Positions 44,220 to 53,395 of a stretch of 64,000 nt of DNA are shown piece by piece (position 1 is the first letter of the stretch; each line of letters begins with the position of its first letter). The notes beneath the pieces are model-generated. The model was not told the origin of the DNA, searched no databases, and saw only the letters and a list, made by a program, of their open reading frames with translations. The translations under genes and the position numbers were made by a program. Source of the DNA: Bradyrhizobium sp. CCBAU 51765 (GTDB taxonomy: Bacteria; Pseudomonadota; Alphaproteobacteria; Rhizobiales; Xanthobacteraceae); the NCBI RefSeq assembly GCF_015291725.1, contig NZ_CP030038.1, positions 5,011,001 through 5,075,000 on the forward strand, given 5' to 3'.

Positions 44220-44627
44220 TCAGGCCTTCGTGAAGGGAACCAGCGTAGCGGTGCCGTCCACCACGGTGGCGCCTGAGGGCGACAGCGTGCAGGTGATCCG
44301 GCAGACTGCGTCGTCACCTGTGACCGAAACGATCTCGGCCCTGGCCTCGACGGACTCGCCAACGATCACGGGCGCGGCAAAGTTCAGCACAATGCTGCCG
44401 ATACGCCGCGTGGGACCACCGAGCTGGCTCAGGCAGGTGGTGGCGAGACCGCCAACGGCAAGCTCGAAGGCGACCATGTTCGACGCGCCGGCCTTTTTGG
44501 CGCGCACGGCATCGACATAGAGGCCGCCGAGATTACCGCTGATGCCGGTGAACATCGCCTGCTCGGCCACCGTCATGGTCTTGCGGAAGGCGAAGGCGGC
44601 GCCGGGATTGAGAGGTGCGTGGGACAT
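44220..44627 (-). CDS. MaoC-fold partner lacking the catalytic dyad
   Basis: The 135-aa hotdog protein aligns with MaoC units, but at the dyad position reads ISGNLGGLYVDA: Asp is Asn and His is Tyr. It probably has a structural role beside the 43785-44216 protein, as the non-catalytic partner in heterodimeric hydratases. The ATG at 44627 has AGGAAA upstream. It lies 10 bp after the acyl-CoA dehydrogenase gene. Confidence 0.8.
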   Translation of the reverse strand: MSHAPLNPGAAFAFRKTMTVAEQAMFTGISGNLGGLYVDAVRAKKAGASNMVAFELAVGGLATTCLSQLGGPTRRIGSIVLNFAAPVIVGESVEARAEIVSVTGDDAVCRITCTLSPSGATVVDGTATLVPFTKA

Positions 44628-44637
44628 CGATCGTTTC

Positions 44638-45801
44638 CTAGAGCTGCAAGCCGTTCTTGATGGTGCTGCGCGCGACCAGCATGCGGTGGATTTCGGAGGT
44701 GCCGTCATAGATGCGGGTGACGCGGGCGTCGCGATACATCCGTTCCAGCGGCAGGTCTTTGCTGAAGCCCATGCCGCCGAACACCTGGATGGCGCGGTCG
44801 ACCACGCGGCCCTGCATCTCGGACGCCGCGACCTTGATCATCGAGACCTTGTCGCGCGCATCCTTGCCCTGGTCGATGTCCCAAGCGGCATTCATCACCA
44901 TCATCTTCACGCCGAAGATCTCGGTGGCGGAATCGGCGATCAGCTTCTGCACCATCTGAAACTCGCCGATCAGCTGGCCGAACTGGCGCCGCTCGCCGGC
45001 GTGCCTGCGCATCATCTCCAGCGCGCGCTGCGCCATGCCTACGGCGCGCGCGCCGATATGGGCAAGCCGGATCTGAAGCACGCTCTGCATGATCAGCTTG
45101 AAGCCGCCGCCGACCTCACCGAGCACGGCCGTCTTCGGGATGCGGCAATCCTCGAAGCTCAGCTCAGCATGGCCATAACCCCGATGGCCCATCATCGGCT
45201 GGGTGCGCGCGACCTTGAAGCCGGGCGTGTCGCGGTCGACCAGGAACAGCGTGATGCCGCCGCGGGCACGCTTGTCCTTGTCGGTCAGCGCCATCAGAAT
45301 GATGTAGTCGGCGATGTCGCCGTCGCTGATGAAGTGTTTGGTGCCGTTGAGCACCCATTCGTCGCCATCGAGATGTGCGGTCGTGCTGATCGACGCGGCG
45401 TCGGAACCGGCGCCCGGCTCGGTGATCGCCATGGCGCAGATCTTGTCGCCCTTCACCGTCGGCAGCAGGTAGCGCTCGACCTGATCGCCCTTGCAGGCCA
45501 TCAGCATCGGATAGACCTGGCCGAACACGCGGCGGATCAGCGCATCCGAGGTCTTGCCGAACTCCTCCTCGACAAGGCAATGCTCGACGCAAGTCAATCC
45601 GCCGCCGCCGACATCCGCCGGCATGTTCATGGCGTAAAGGCCGAGCTTTTGCGCCTTGGCCTTGGTGACCGCCAGCGCGTCGGCCGGCACCTTAGCCGTC
45701 TGCTCGACGACGTCTTCGAGCGGCTGCACCTCCGTCTCGACGAAACGGCGGACGGTATCGACAAGCAGACGCGTCTCCTCGGGGAGAGAAAAATCGATCA
45801 T
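44638..45801 (-). CDS. Acyl-CoA dehydrogenase (Asp-for-Glu type)
   Basis: The 387-aa protein has the FAD and CoA regions (AMAITEPGAGSDAASI, FISDGDIADY) and the C-terminal motif IYDGTSEIHRM. In most family members the catalytic base at this point is Glu (YEGT); here it is Asp. It probably oxidises a branched or unusual acyl-CoA. The start overlaps the CoA-transferase stop by four bases. Confidence 0.92.
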   Translation of the reverse strand: MIDFSLPEETRLLVDTVRRFVETEVQPLEDVVEQTAKVPADALAVTKAKAQKLGLYAMNMPADVGGGGLTCVEHCLVEEEFGKTSDALIRRVFGQVYPMLMACKGDQVERYLLPTVKGDKICAMAITEPGAGSDAASISTTAHLDGDEWVLNGTKHFISDGDIADYIILMALTDKDKRARGGITLFLVDRDTPGFKVARTQPMMGHRGYGHAELSFEDCRIPKTAVLGEVGGGFKLIMQSVLQIRLAHIGARAVGMAQRALEMMRRHAGERRQFGQLIGEFQMVQKLIADSATEIFGVKMMVMNAAWDIDQGKDARDKVSMIKVAASEMQGRVVDRAIQVFGGMGFSKDLPLERMYRDARVTRIYDGTSEIHRMLVARSTIKNGLQL

Positions 45802-46988
45802 CGCGCCACTCCCACGGCCTTGCCGCCGATCATCGCGTCAATGTCGGCAGCGCCATAGCCGATCTCGCCGAGCACCTCGCGCGTCTGCGCGCCCAGCCGC
45901 TGCGGCACCAGCCGGATCTCCGGCGTCTGCCCGTCATAGCGCGCGGGATGGGCGACCATCCGGATTGGCGCGCCGCCTGCGCTCTCGGCACTCTTGAACA
46001 CGCCGAGATGCCTAAGTTGAGGATCGGACTCGAGATCGCGATAATCCTGCACCGGCGCATGCCAGACCCGCGCGGCTTCAAGCGAAGGTAGCCAGTCGGA
46101 CGTCGACTTCTGCTTCAGCCTGATAGCAACGATCCGCGTGATCTCCTCGCGCTTCGAGAAGCTGTCGGTGTCGGCGAATTTCTGCAGTTCTTCGCTCTCA
46201 AGCGCGACCGCGAGCGCGCTCGGCGTAGCCATGGAGATCGCCATATGACCGTCCGCCGTGGCGTGGACGCCGTAAGGCCCGGGGCTGAACCACGCCGCGA
46301 TACCGGCCGGACCGCGCGAGGTCGGCGATGGCGCGCCATTCAGCCACGCCGTCAGCGGCTCGACCTGGAGATCCAGCGCGGCCTGATAGAGGTTGACCTC
46401 GACGAGCTGCCCCTTGCCGCTCTTCGTTCGTGCGAACAATGCCGCCAGAATGCTCATGGCGTAGAGTGAGGCGGCGTGCTGATCGACGATGACAGCGCCG
46501 ACCGCCGTCGGCTCGCCGTCCGCCCGCCCGGTCCGCATCGCAAGGCCGGACATCGCCTGGAGCAGCAGGTCCTGACCGGGACGATCCTTGTACGGCCCCT
46601 CTGATCCAAACCCGGTCGCCACCGCATAGATCAGGGCGGGGTTGATTGCCTTCAGCGAGTCGTAGCCGAGACCGAGCTTGGCCATGGTGCCCGGCCGGAA
46701 ATTCTCCATGACGACGTCGGCGGTCGCGACCAGCCTCTTCACCGCGGCGACGCCGTCGGGATGCTTGAGATCGACGGCGAGGCTGCGCTTGTTGCGCCCC
46801 GTGGCCAGATGATTGACGCTGTCGCCTGCGACAAAATGGTTGGCGACCGCCCAGTTGCGCTGAAACGCACCCTCGATCGGCTCGATCGCGATGACGTCAG
46901 CGCCGAGATCGGCGAGCGTCTGCGCGGCAAGTGGACCCGCGAGATAGTGATTGAAACTGAGGATCTTGACGCCGTCGAGCAGGTTCAT
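45798..46988 (-). CDS. Family III CoA-transferase (CaiB/Frc type)
   Basis: The 396-aa protein has the CaiB-type N-terminus (GVKILSFNHYLAGPLAAQTLADLGADVIAIE), the RNKRSLAVDLKHPDG motif and the nucleophilic Asp region in VDQHAASLYAM. It activates a carboxylic acid by CoA transfer at the start of the pathway. First gene of the minus-strand operon; a LysR gene is divergent. Confidence 0.93.
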   Translation of the reverse strand: MNLLDGVKILSFNHYLAGPLAAQTLADLGADVIAIEPIEGAFQRNWAVANHFVAGDSVNHLATGRNKRSLAVDLKHPDGVAAVKRLVATADVVMENFRPGTMAKLGLGYDSLKAINPALIYAVATGFGSEGPYKDRPGQDLLLQAMSGLAMRTGRADGEPTAVGAVIVDQHAASLYAMSILAALFARTKSGKGQLVEVNLYQAALDLQVEPLTAWLNGAPSPTSRGPAGIAAWFSPGPYGVHATADGHMAISMATPSALAVALESEELQKFADTDSFSKREEITRIVAIRLKQKSTSDWLPSLEAARVWHAPVQDYRDLESDPQLRHLGVFKSAESAGGAPIRMVAHPARYDGQTPEIRLVPQRLGAQTREVLGEIGYGAADIDAMIGGKAVGVAR

Positions 46989-47163
46989 GCGTTCACACCA
47001 TGCTGGCGCTCAGGCTCTCGCATTTGAGAATGCTTCGTCCATCGCGCGATGTCTTCGCATGAAGCGTAAGCTGACACCTGAACGACCGACAACATCGCCA
47101 TCAATTATTTTCCGAGCGAGGTTGATAACCGAAATCTATAATGCACACTGTCATCGCTCACTC

Positions 47164-48084
47164 ATGACCGGACAATGCGAGATGAATCTTAGACAGCTTG
47201 AAATCCTGCGCGCCGTGATGCGCACGCGATCCACGGTCGCGGCGGCGAAGGATCTCGGCATGTCGCAACCGGCGGTCAGCAACGCCATCAAGCACGCGGA
47301 GACCACGCTCGGCTTCCTGCTGTTCGACCGCGTCAACAAGCGAATGGTCCCGACGCAGGAGGCGCAGATCCTGCTCGCGGAGGCCGAGCCGCTGTTCCTG
47401 TTGCAGGATCTGATCAGCCAGACGGCCGCGCATCTGCGCGCCGGCCGCAAGGGGCGGATGCGGATCGTCGCCACCTCCGAACTCTCGGAATCGCTGCTGC
47501 CGCAGGTGGTCGCGCGTTTCAGCAGCGATCACGGTGGGGTCGAGATCTCGCTGGAGACGCAGCGGCTCGACGATCTCCTGGAATATGTCGAGACCGGCAT
47601 CGTCGACGTCGGCTTCGCCATGGAGCCGCATCCGCGTCCGACGCTGGACTATTTGCCGCTGGCGCAGCTCGACATGGTCTGCGCCTGCCCGGGCGATAGT
47701 CCGCTGGCGCAATTGAGCTTTGTCAGTCCGACCGATCTGCGCGATATGCCTCTGATCAACGCCCGCACCTCGAGCCGCATCAGCAGCCTGATCCAGGAGG
47801 CGTTTCGCCGCAGCGCCGTCAACTTCGCGCCTGCCATTGAGGTGCGCTTCATGAATGTCGCCGGACATTTCGTCGAAGAAGGGCTCGGGGTGACCATCAT
47901 GGACGAGCTGACGGCGTCCTCGACACGCTATAGCCGCCTCAGGAGCATACCGTTCAAACCGAAGACCGAGGTCACCGTATCTGCCGTCGTGCCGGCCGGC
48001 CGCATGCAGCAACGGCTGACGCAATCCCTGATCAGGCACGCGCGCGAGGAGATCGCGGCCCGGATTGCAGTGGCGCGGCAGTGA
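47164..48084 (+). CDS. LysR-family regulator divergent from the CoA operon
   Basis: The 306-aa protein has a winged helix-turn-helix (LRQLEILRAVMRTRSTVAAAKDLGMSQPAVSNAIK) and a two-lobed effector domain. The start is at 47164 or 47182; both are close to the first helix. It is transcribed divergently from the CaiB-led operon, as usual for its target. Confidence 0.9.
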   Translation: MTGQCEMNLRQLEILRAVMRTRSTVAAAKDLGMSQPAVSNAIKHAETTLGFLLFDRVNKRMVPTQEAQILLAEAEPLFLLQDLISQTAAHLRAGRKGRMRIVATSELSESLLPQVVARFSSDHGGVEISLETQRLDDLLEYVETGIVDVGFAMEPHPRPTLDYLPLAQLDMVCACPGDSPLAQLSFVSPTDLRDMPLINARTSSRISSLIQEAFRRSAVNFAPAIEVRFMNVAGHFVEEGLGVTIMDELTASSTRYSRLRSIPFKPKTEVTVSAVVPAGRMQQRLTQSLIRHAREEIAARIAVARQ

Positions 48085-48089
48085 GGCCT

Positions 48090-48998
48090 TCATGCGCTCG
48101 CCCGCTTTGATGCATCCGGCCAAGTCAGACCGAAGCGCCCGATCAACGCCAGCGCGGCAGCATCCTGTGCTGCGGGAAGCGGCAGTCGCGGCGGGCGCGG
48201 ATGGCCGGCCGCAAAGCCCATATGACTGAGCAGCGCCTTGCTGCCGGCGACGTAAGCCTGGCCGCCGACGAACTCGATCACCGGCAGGTATTTGAGATAG
48301 AGCTCGCGCGCGTCCTTGATCGCGCCGTGGTCGGCGACGAGGCTGAAGATGCGGGCCATCTCCGCCGGGACCACGTTGGAGGCCACGGCCACCCAGCCCT
48401 GCGCGCCCTCGACGAAGGATTCGAAGCCGAGGATGCCGCCGAACACCGTCATCCTGTCGCCGCAGAGGCGGATGATGTCGCGCACGCGCGTCACCTCCAG
48501 CGTCGACTCCTTGATATAGAGGCAGTTGTCGATCTCGGCGATGCGCGCCACAAGTGGCGGCTTGAGATCGACATTGGCGGTTGCGGGATTGTTGTAGACC
48601 ATGATCGGCAGCGCGATTGCGTCGGCAACCTTCTTGTAATGATGCACGAGCTCGTCGTCGGTCGGCGTCGAATAGAACGGCGGAATAATCATCACGCCGT
48701 CGGCGCCCAGTTTTTCGGCACGGCGACTGAGGCGCACCACTTCGCGCGTATCCTCCGCACCGGTGCCGATCAGCACGGGGACGCGGCCCGCGGCCTGGCG
48801 AATGACGACCTCGGCAACCAGCGCCTTCTCGTCATCGTCCATGGAGAGGAACTCGCCGGTCGACCCGAGCGGGATCAGCCCATGAATGCCCTGCGCGATC
48901 TGCCAGTCGACGAAGGCGCGCAAGGCCGCGACATCGACCTCGCCCGCTGTCGTGAACGGGGTGATCATGACGGTATAGGTGCCGCGGAACGTCTTCAT
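48090..48998 (-). CDS. DHDPS-family lyase/aldolase C (GSTGE type)
   Basis: The 302-aa protein keeps a DHDPS-like loop, IPLGSTGEF, a Tyr in IMVYNNPAT and the Schiff-base Lys in CLYIKESTLE. It is thus more conventional than the two NGHAGE proteins. The start at 48998 precedes two LacI-type operators, and the divergent LacI gene may control it. Confidence 0.88.
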   Translation of the reverse strand: MKTFRGTYTVMITPFTTAGEVDVAALRAFVDWQIAQGIHGLIPLGSTGEFLSMDDDEKALVAEVVIRQAAGRVPVLIGTGAEDTREVVRLSRRAEKLGADGVMIIPPFYSTPTDDELVHHYKKVADAIALPIMVYNNPATANVDLKPPLVARIAEIDNCLYIKESTLEVTRVRDIIRLCGDRMTVFGGILGFESFVEGAQGWVAVASNVVPAEMARIFSLVADHGAIKDARELYLKYLPVIEFVGGQAYVAGSKALLSHMGFAAGHPRPPRLPLPAAQDAAALALIGRFGLTWPDASKRASA

Positions 48999-49066
48999 CA
49001 GGGTACTGCCGGGTGCTCGGGTGGATTCAGGCGATGGGCGCCGCCTGCGGAATATCCGCACGCATT

Positions 49067-49082
49067 ATGCAATCGTTTGCAT
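49067..49082. promoter_or_regulatory. LacI-type operator 1
   Basis: ATGCAATCGTTTGCAT, a palindrome with central CG and one central mismatch, in the divergent region between the DHDPS-like gene and lacI. Its core TGCAATCGTTTGCA is repeated at 49155-49168. Confidence 0.75.
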
Positions 49083-49153
49083 AGACGGCTCTGCATTGGG
49101 CAACACCATCCATTTTTTGAGCTTGATCCGTGCGGAATATGCTCATAGCGTTT

Positions 49154-49169
49154 CTGCAATCGTTTGCAA
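49154..49169. promoter_or_regulatory. LacI-type operator 2
   Basis: CTGCAATCGTTTGCAA, same 14-base core as operator 1, centre-to-centre distance 87 bp. It ends 17 bp before the lacI start, so it suits autorepression and looping with operator 1. Confidence 0.75.
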
Positions 49170-49185
49170 TTTATCGGCAGGTTTG

Positions 49186-50271
49186 ATGAGCGTCACGCTC
49201 AAAGATGTGGCACAGGCGGCCCGTGTTTCAGTCAGCACTGCTTCCCGAGCGCTGACGGGAACCGGCCTGACCAGCGAGCGCACGCAGCAGCGCCTAATGC
49301 ACATCGCGCGCGAGCTTGGCTATCGGCCGAACCCGATCGCACGCGGCCTCAAGACCGGACAGTCCCGGCTCGTCGCGCTGCTCGTCCACAATCTCACCAA
49401 CGCTTCGTTCCAGGTAATGGCCGAAGTGGTGCAGGCGCGCCTGAAGGCGCTGGGCTATCAGATGCTTCTGTGCATCGGCGGCGACGATCCGCAGCAGGAG
49501 AGCGACACCCTCACCACGCTGGTCGACCACCGCATCGACGGGCTGATCGTGGTGCCCACGGGAAAGAACGGTGCGCAGCTCGAGACGCTCTCCAAGGACG
49601 TGCCCATCGTCTGCCTGGTGCGGCGCGACGACGCGACCGATCTTGAGACCGTGCTCGCGGACGATCCGCAAGGCGCTTATCTGGGCACACGTCACCTGAT
49701 CGAACTCGGGCACAAGCGCATCGGGCTGATCGTCGGCCGCCAGGACACCACGTCAGGCCGCGAACGGCTGTCCGGCTATGTCCGCGCGCTGCGTGAGGCC
49801 GGCATCGCCAGGGACGACACATTGGTTCATGCCGGCCACTACGTGCCCGAGACCGGCGCGACCTGCTGCCGCAAGCTGCTCGACCATCCCCGCCCGCCCA
49901 GCGCGATCTTCGTCGCCAATCATGAAGCCACGCTCGGCGTGTTGCGCGTCACCGCGGAACGGAACATCGCCATTCCCGATGATCTCTCGCTGCTCTGCTA
50001 CGAAGACATGCCATGGTTCGAATGGCATCGCCCGGCCATCAGCATCGTCGACAACGGCGCCCGGGATCTCGCCAATCTCGCCGTCGACCGGCTGCTGCAT
50101 CGCATGGACGTCAAGGGCAACGGCAGTGATGGTGTTCGCGAATATCGCGTCGGCGCGCGGCTGATCCAGCGCGACTCCTGCCGCCAGATCGATACCCCGG
50201 GCCCTGCGAAATCCGCGAAATCCAAATCGCCCTCACCCAAATCGTCTGCGGCCAAGTCCGCGAAGGTCTGA
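49186..50271 (+). CDS. LacI-family transcriptional regulator
   Basis: The 361-aa protein starts with the LacI headpiece (TLKDVAQAARVSVSTASRAL) and hinge (RPNPIARGLKTGQ), followed by a periplasmic-binding-like effector domain. The C-terminus has a Lys/Ser-rich tail (KSAKSKSPSPKSSAAKSAKV). The start at 49186 is set by the headpiece. It is first in a plus-strand operon and probably represses it and the divergent lyase gene. Confidence 0.93.
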   Translation: MSVTLKDVAQAARVSVSTASRALTGTGLTSERTQQRLMHIARELGYRPNPIARGLKTGQSRLVALLVHNLTNASFQVMAEVVQARLKALGYQMLLCIGGDDPQQESDTLTTLVDHRIDGLIVVPTGKNGAQLETLSKDVPIVCLVRRDDATDLETVLADDPQGAYLGTRHLIELGHKRIGLIVGRQDTTSGRERLSGYVRALREAGIARDDTLVHAGHYVPETGATCCRKLLDHPRPPSAIFVANHEATLGVLRVTAERNIAIPDDLSLLCYEDMPWFEWHRPAISIVDNGARDLANLAVDRLLHRMDVKGNGSDGVREYRVGARLIQRDSCRQIDTPGPAKSAKSKSPSPKSSAAKSAKV

Positions 50272-50274
50272 TCG

Positions 50275-50643
50275 ATGCCCTATGTCGAAGTGCTCGCCCC
50301 GCAAGCTCCAGCCCAGCGCAAGGCCGCGCTGGCGCGGTCGGTGACCGACGGCCTGATGTCGGCGTTTGGCGTGACAGCTGACACGGTCACGCTCTACTTC
50401 CTGAACATTGCTCCCGATGACTACGCCCATGCCGGCACGTTCGGCGCGGAGGCCACCGGCCAGCGCATCCTGCTCAAGGTCCACGCCTTCCGCCGCAGCG
50501 AGGCCGAGCGCCGCGCCGCCGCGATCGCGCTGACCCGTGGCGTGTGCAGCGCCTATGGCGTGCCGGGCGACGACGTCGCGGTCTACTTCTGCGATCGCGA
50601 CCGCAGCGAGGTCTCCCACGCTTCCAAGCTCGCCAGCGACTGA
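50275..50643 (+). CDS. Tautomerase-superfamily protein
   Basis: The 122-aa protein begins MPYVEV, which exposes Pro1 after Met removal as in 4-oxalocrotonate tautomerase enzymes, and appears to hold two beta-alpha-beta units. It likely interconverts an enol and keto intermediate. It starts 3 bp after the lacI stop. Confidence 0.82.
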   Translation: MPYVEVLAPQAPAQRKAALARSVTDGLMSAFGVTADTVTLYFLNIAPDDYAHAGTFGAEATGQRILLKVHAFRRSEAERRAAAIALTRGVCSAYGVPGDDVAVYFCDRDRSEVSHASKLASD

Positions 50644-50655
50644 CGGGAGCACGCC

Positions 50656-51798
50656 ATGGACCGTTTCTACAGCCAAGACCAGAAAGCCCTGCGCGAGACC
50701 GCCCGCCGTTTCGCGGAGGCAGAAATCTTGCCGCGCGCCGCCGCGATCGATCGCGAGGACCGCTTCGATCGTGCGCTCTACAAGGGCATGGCCGATCTCG
50801 GCCTGTTCGGGATCTGCCTGCGCGAAGGCGCCGGCGGCGCCGGTCTCGATGCGGTCGCAGCCTGCATCGCGATGGAGGAGCTGGCGCGCTGCTCCGGCGC
50901 GGTCGCCAATGCCTTTGCGATCCCAGTCGAGGCCGTGCTGTTCTTCGACCATCACGGCACCGAGGCGCACAAGGCGCTGATCCCGCAGATTCTGAGCGGC
51001 GACATCATTCCCGCGACCGCCGTCTCCGAGCCAGATCACGGCTCCGACGTAGCTAGCATCCGCACCAACGCGGTACGCGAGGGCAATGGCTGGCGGCTCA
51101 ACGGCACCAAGGCCTGGGTGACGCTCGGTGGCGTCGCCGATCGCATCATGGTGTTCGCGCGCACCGGCGCGGATGCGGGCCATCGCGCCATCTCGTGCCT
51201 CCTCGTCGACGGCGCCCTGCCCGGCGTCGCGCGCGGCAAGAACGAGGAGCTGCTCGGCATGCACGGCCTCGACGACTGCCAGGTTACCTTCTCTGACGTT
51301 CGCCTGCCCGCCGACAGCGTGATGGGGCCGGAGAACCAGGCCTTCAAGATGGCCATGAGCAATTTCAACTTCAGCCGGCTGATGATGGCGTCGATGGCGC
51401 TCGGCATGGCGCAGGCCGCGTTCGAGGACGCGACCGCCTATGCCAGGGACCGCAAGCAGTTCGGTCAGGCCATCATCGGCTTCCAGGCGGTGCAGTTCAT
51501 GCTCGCGGACATGTCGACCGACATCGCCGCCGCGCGCCTGCTGATCCACCATGCCGCGCGCCTGCACGATGCCGGCGAGCCGATCGCCAAGGAGGCGGCG
51601 CAGGCCAAGCTGTTCACCACCGACATGGCGATGAAGCACGTCTCCAACGCGCTGCAGATCCACGGCGGCAACGGCTATTCGCGCGAGTATCGGATCGAGC
51701 GACTCTTCCGCGACGTCCGCCTCGCCCAGATCTACGAGGGCACCAACCAGATCCAGCGGCTGATCATCGCCCGCCAGGTCGAGAAGGAGGCTGCGTGA
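50656..51798 (+). CDS. Acyl-CoA dehydrogenase
   Basis: The 380-aa protein has ATAVSEPDHGSDVASI (FAD contact) and the C-terminal AQIYEGTNQIQRL with the normal catalytic Glu, unlike the paralogue at 44638-45801. It oxidises a short acyl-CoA. 12 bp after the tautomerase gene. Confidence 0.92.
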   Translation: MDRFYSQDQKALRETARRFAEAEILPRAAAIDREDRFDRALYKGMADLGLFGICLREGAGGAGLDAVAACIAMEELARCSGAVANAFAIPVEAVLFFDHHGTEAHKALIPQILSGDIIPATAVSEPDHGSDVASIRTNAVREGNGWRLNGTKAWVTLGGVADRIMVFARTGADAGHRAISCLLVDGALPGVARGKNEELLGMHGLDDCQVTFSDVRLPADSVMGPENQAFKMAMSNFNFSRLMMASMALGMAQAAFEDATAYARDRKQFGQAIIGFQAVQFMLADMSTDIAAARLLIHHAARLHDAGEPIAKEAAQAKLFTTDMAMKHVSNALQIHGGNGYSREYRIERLFRDVRLAQIYEGTNQIQRLIIARQVEKEAA

Positions 51799-51802
51799 GG
51801 GC

Positions 51803-53386
51803 ATGCTGAGCATCATCACTGCGGCAGAGGCCGCCGGTCTCATCCGCGACGCCGACACGCTGATCGTCGGCGGCAATGGCGGCACCGGCGCTGCCGAAGC
51901 CATTCTCGATGCGCTGGAGCGACGTTTCATCAGTGGCCAGGGCCCGCACAATCTGACGCTGATCAACATCACCGGCGTCGGCGCCGTGACCGAGAAGGGC
52001 CTCTGCCATCTCGCTCATGAAGGCCTGATCACGCGCGTTATCGGCGGCAACTTCGGGCTCCAGGTGCCGTTCATGCGCCTCGTCCGCGACGAGCTGATCG
52101 ACGCCTACAATTTCCCGCAAGGCGTGATGAGCCAGCTCTGCCGTGCCATGGCCGCGAAGCATCCGGGCGTACTCACCCATGTCGGCCTCAACACCTACAT
52201 GGACCCGCGCCAGGATGGCGGGCGCATGAACAAGCGCACCACCGCACCGTTGGTCGACCTGCTCGAGCTGCACGGCCAGTCCTGGCTGCTCTACCGCGTC
52301 CCCGCTCCCCCCGACGTCGCCATCATCCGCGGCACCTCGGCCGATGAGGACGGCTATGTCAGCATGGAGCACGAGGGCACGACGCGCGAGGATCTCTCGA
52401 TCGCGCAGGCCGTACACAATGCCGGCGGCACCGTGATTTGCCAGGTCAAGCGTATCGTGAAGCGCGGCTCGATCCATCCGCAGATGGTGAAGATTCCGGG
52501 CTTCCTGATCGACCACGTCGTGCTCGAGCCCGAGCAGATGCAGACCTACGGCACCGCCTATGATCCCGCGCGCTGCGGCGAGACGCGGGTTCCAGAGGCG
52601 ATGATCACGCCCGATCCGCTCACCGAGCGGCGGGTGATCGCCCGCCGCGCCGCTTTTGAATTGCGCCCGCGCGACGTCGTCAATCTCGGCGTCGGCATCT
52701 CCGCGATGATTCCCAATGTCGCGGCCGAGGAAGGCATCTCCGATCTGATCACGCTGACGGTGGAATCCGGCGTCGTCGGCGGCGTGCCGGGTCATACCCG
52801 CGAATTCGGCACCGCCATCAATCCGCGCGTCATTCTCGACCAGGCCTATCAGTTCGACTTCTATGACGGCGGCGGCCTCTCCTGCGCCTTCCTCTCCTTC
52901 GCCGAGGTGGACGAGGCGGGCAACGTCAACGTCACCCGCTTCGGCGAGCGCCGCGACGGCTCCGGCGGTTTCATCGACATCACCCAGAATGCCAAGCGGC
53001 TGATCTTCAGCGGCACCATGACCGGCGGCAAGTTCGACATCGGTGTCGAGAACGGCCGCCTCGCGATCCGGCGCGACGGCGCTTTCCGCAAGTTCGTCCC
53101 ACAAGTCGGCCAGATCAGCTTCAGCGCTTCCCTCGCCGCTCAACGCGGCCAGCATGTCAGCTACGTCACCGAACGCGCCGTGTTCGAGCTCGAGAACGGC
53201 CACGTGACCCTGACCGAGATCGCGCCGGGCGTGCGGCTGGAGCAGGATATCCTCGCCCATATGGGCTTCAAGCCGCGCATCAGCCCGCAACTGAAAGACA
53301 TGGACCCGCGTATCTTCCGCTCCGGGCCGATGGGCATCGCGCAGAGTTTTCGGGCCCTCCCGGCGCGGCCACGCAAGGTCGCCTGA
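51803..53386 (+). CDS. Family I CoA-transferase, fused alpha-beta
   Basis: The 527-aa protein joins both halves of a family I CoA-transferase. The first half has GGNGGTGAAEAIL; the second has the catalytic Glu in LTVESGVVGGVPG (about residue 322). It resembles propionate/acetoacetate CoA-transferases of degradative clusters. It starts 4 bp after the dehydrogenase stop. Confidence 0.9.
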   Translation: MLSIITAAEAAGLIRDADTLIVGGNGGTGAAEAILDALERRFISGQGPHNLTLINITGVGAVTEKGLCHLAHEGLITRVIGGNFGLQVPFMRLVRDELIDAYNFPQGVMSQLCRAMAAKHPGVLTHVGLNTYMDPRQDGGRMNKRTTAPLVDLLELHGQSWLLYRVPAPPDVAIIRGTSADEDGYVSMEHEGTTREDLSIAQAVHNAGGTVICQVKRIVKRGSIHPQMVKIPGFLIDHVVLEPEQMQTYGTAYDPARCGETRVPEAMITPDPLTERRVIARRAAFELRPRDVVNLGVGISAMIPNVAAEEGISDLITLTVESGVVGGVPGHTREFGTAINPRVILDQAYQFDFYDGGGLSCAFLSFAEVDEAGNVNVTRFGERRDGSGGFIDITQNAKRLIFSGTMTGGKFDIGVENGRLAIRRDGAFRKFVPQVGQISFSASLAAQRGQHVSYVTERAVFELENGHVTLTEIAPGVRLEQDILAHMGFKPRISPQLKDMDPRIFRSGPMGIAQSFRALPARPRKVA

Positions 53387-53395
53387 GGGATCGCC

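Noticed and set aside
50233..51972. A 579-codon minus-strand frame
   Set aside because: It is antisense to the tautomerase and acyl-CoA dehydrogenase genes.
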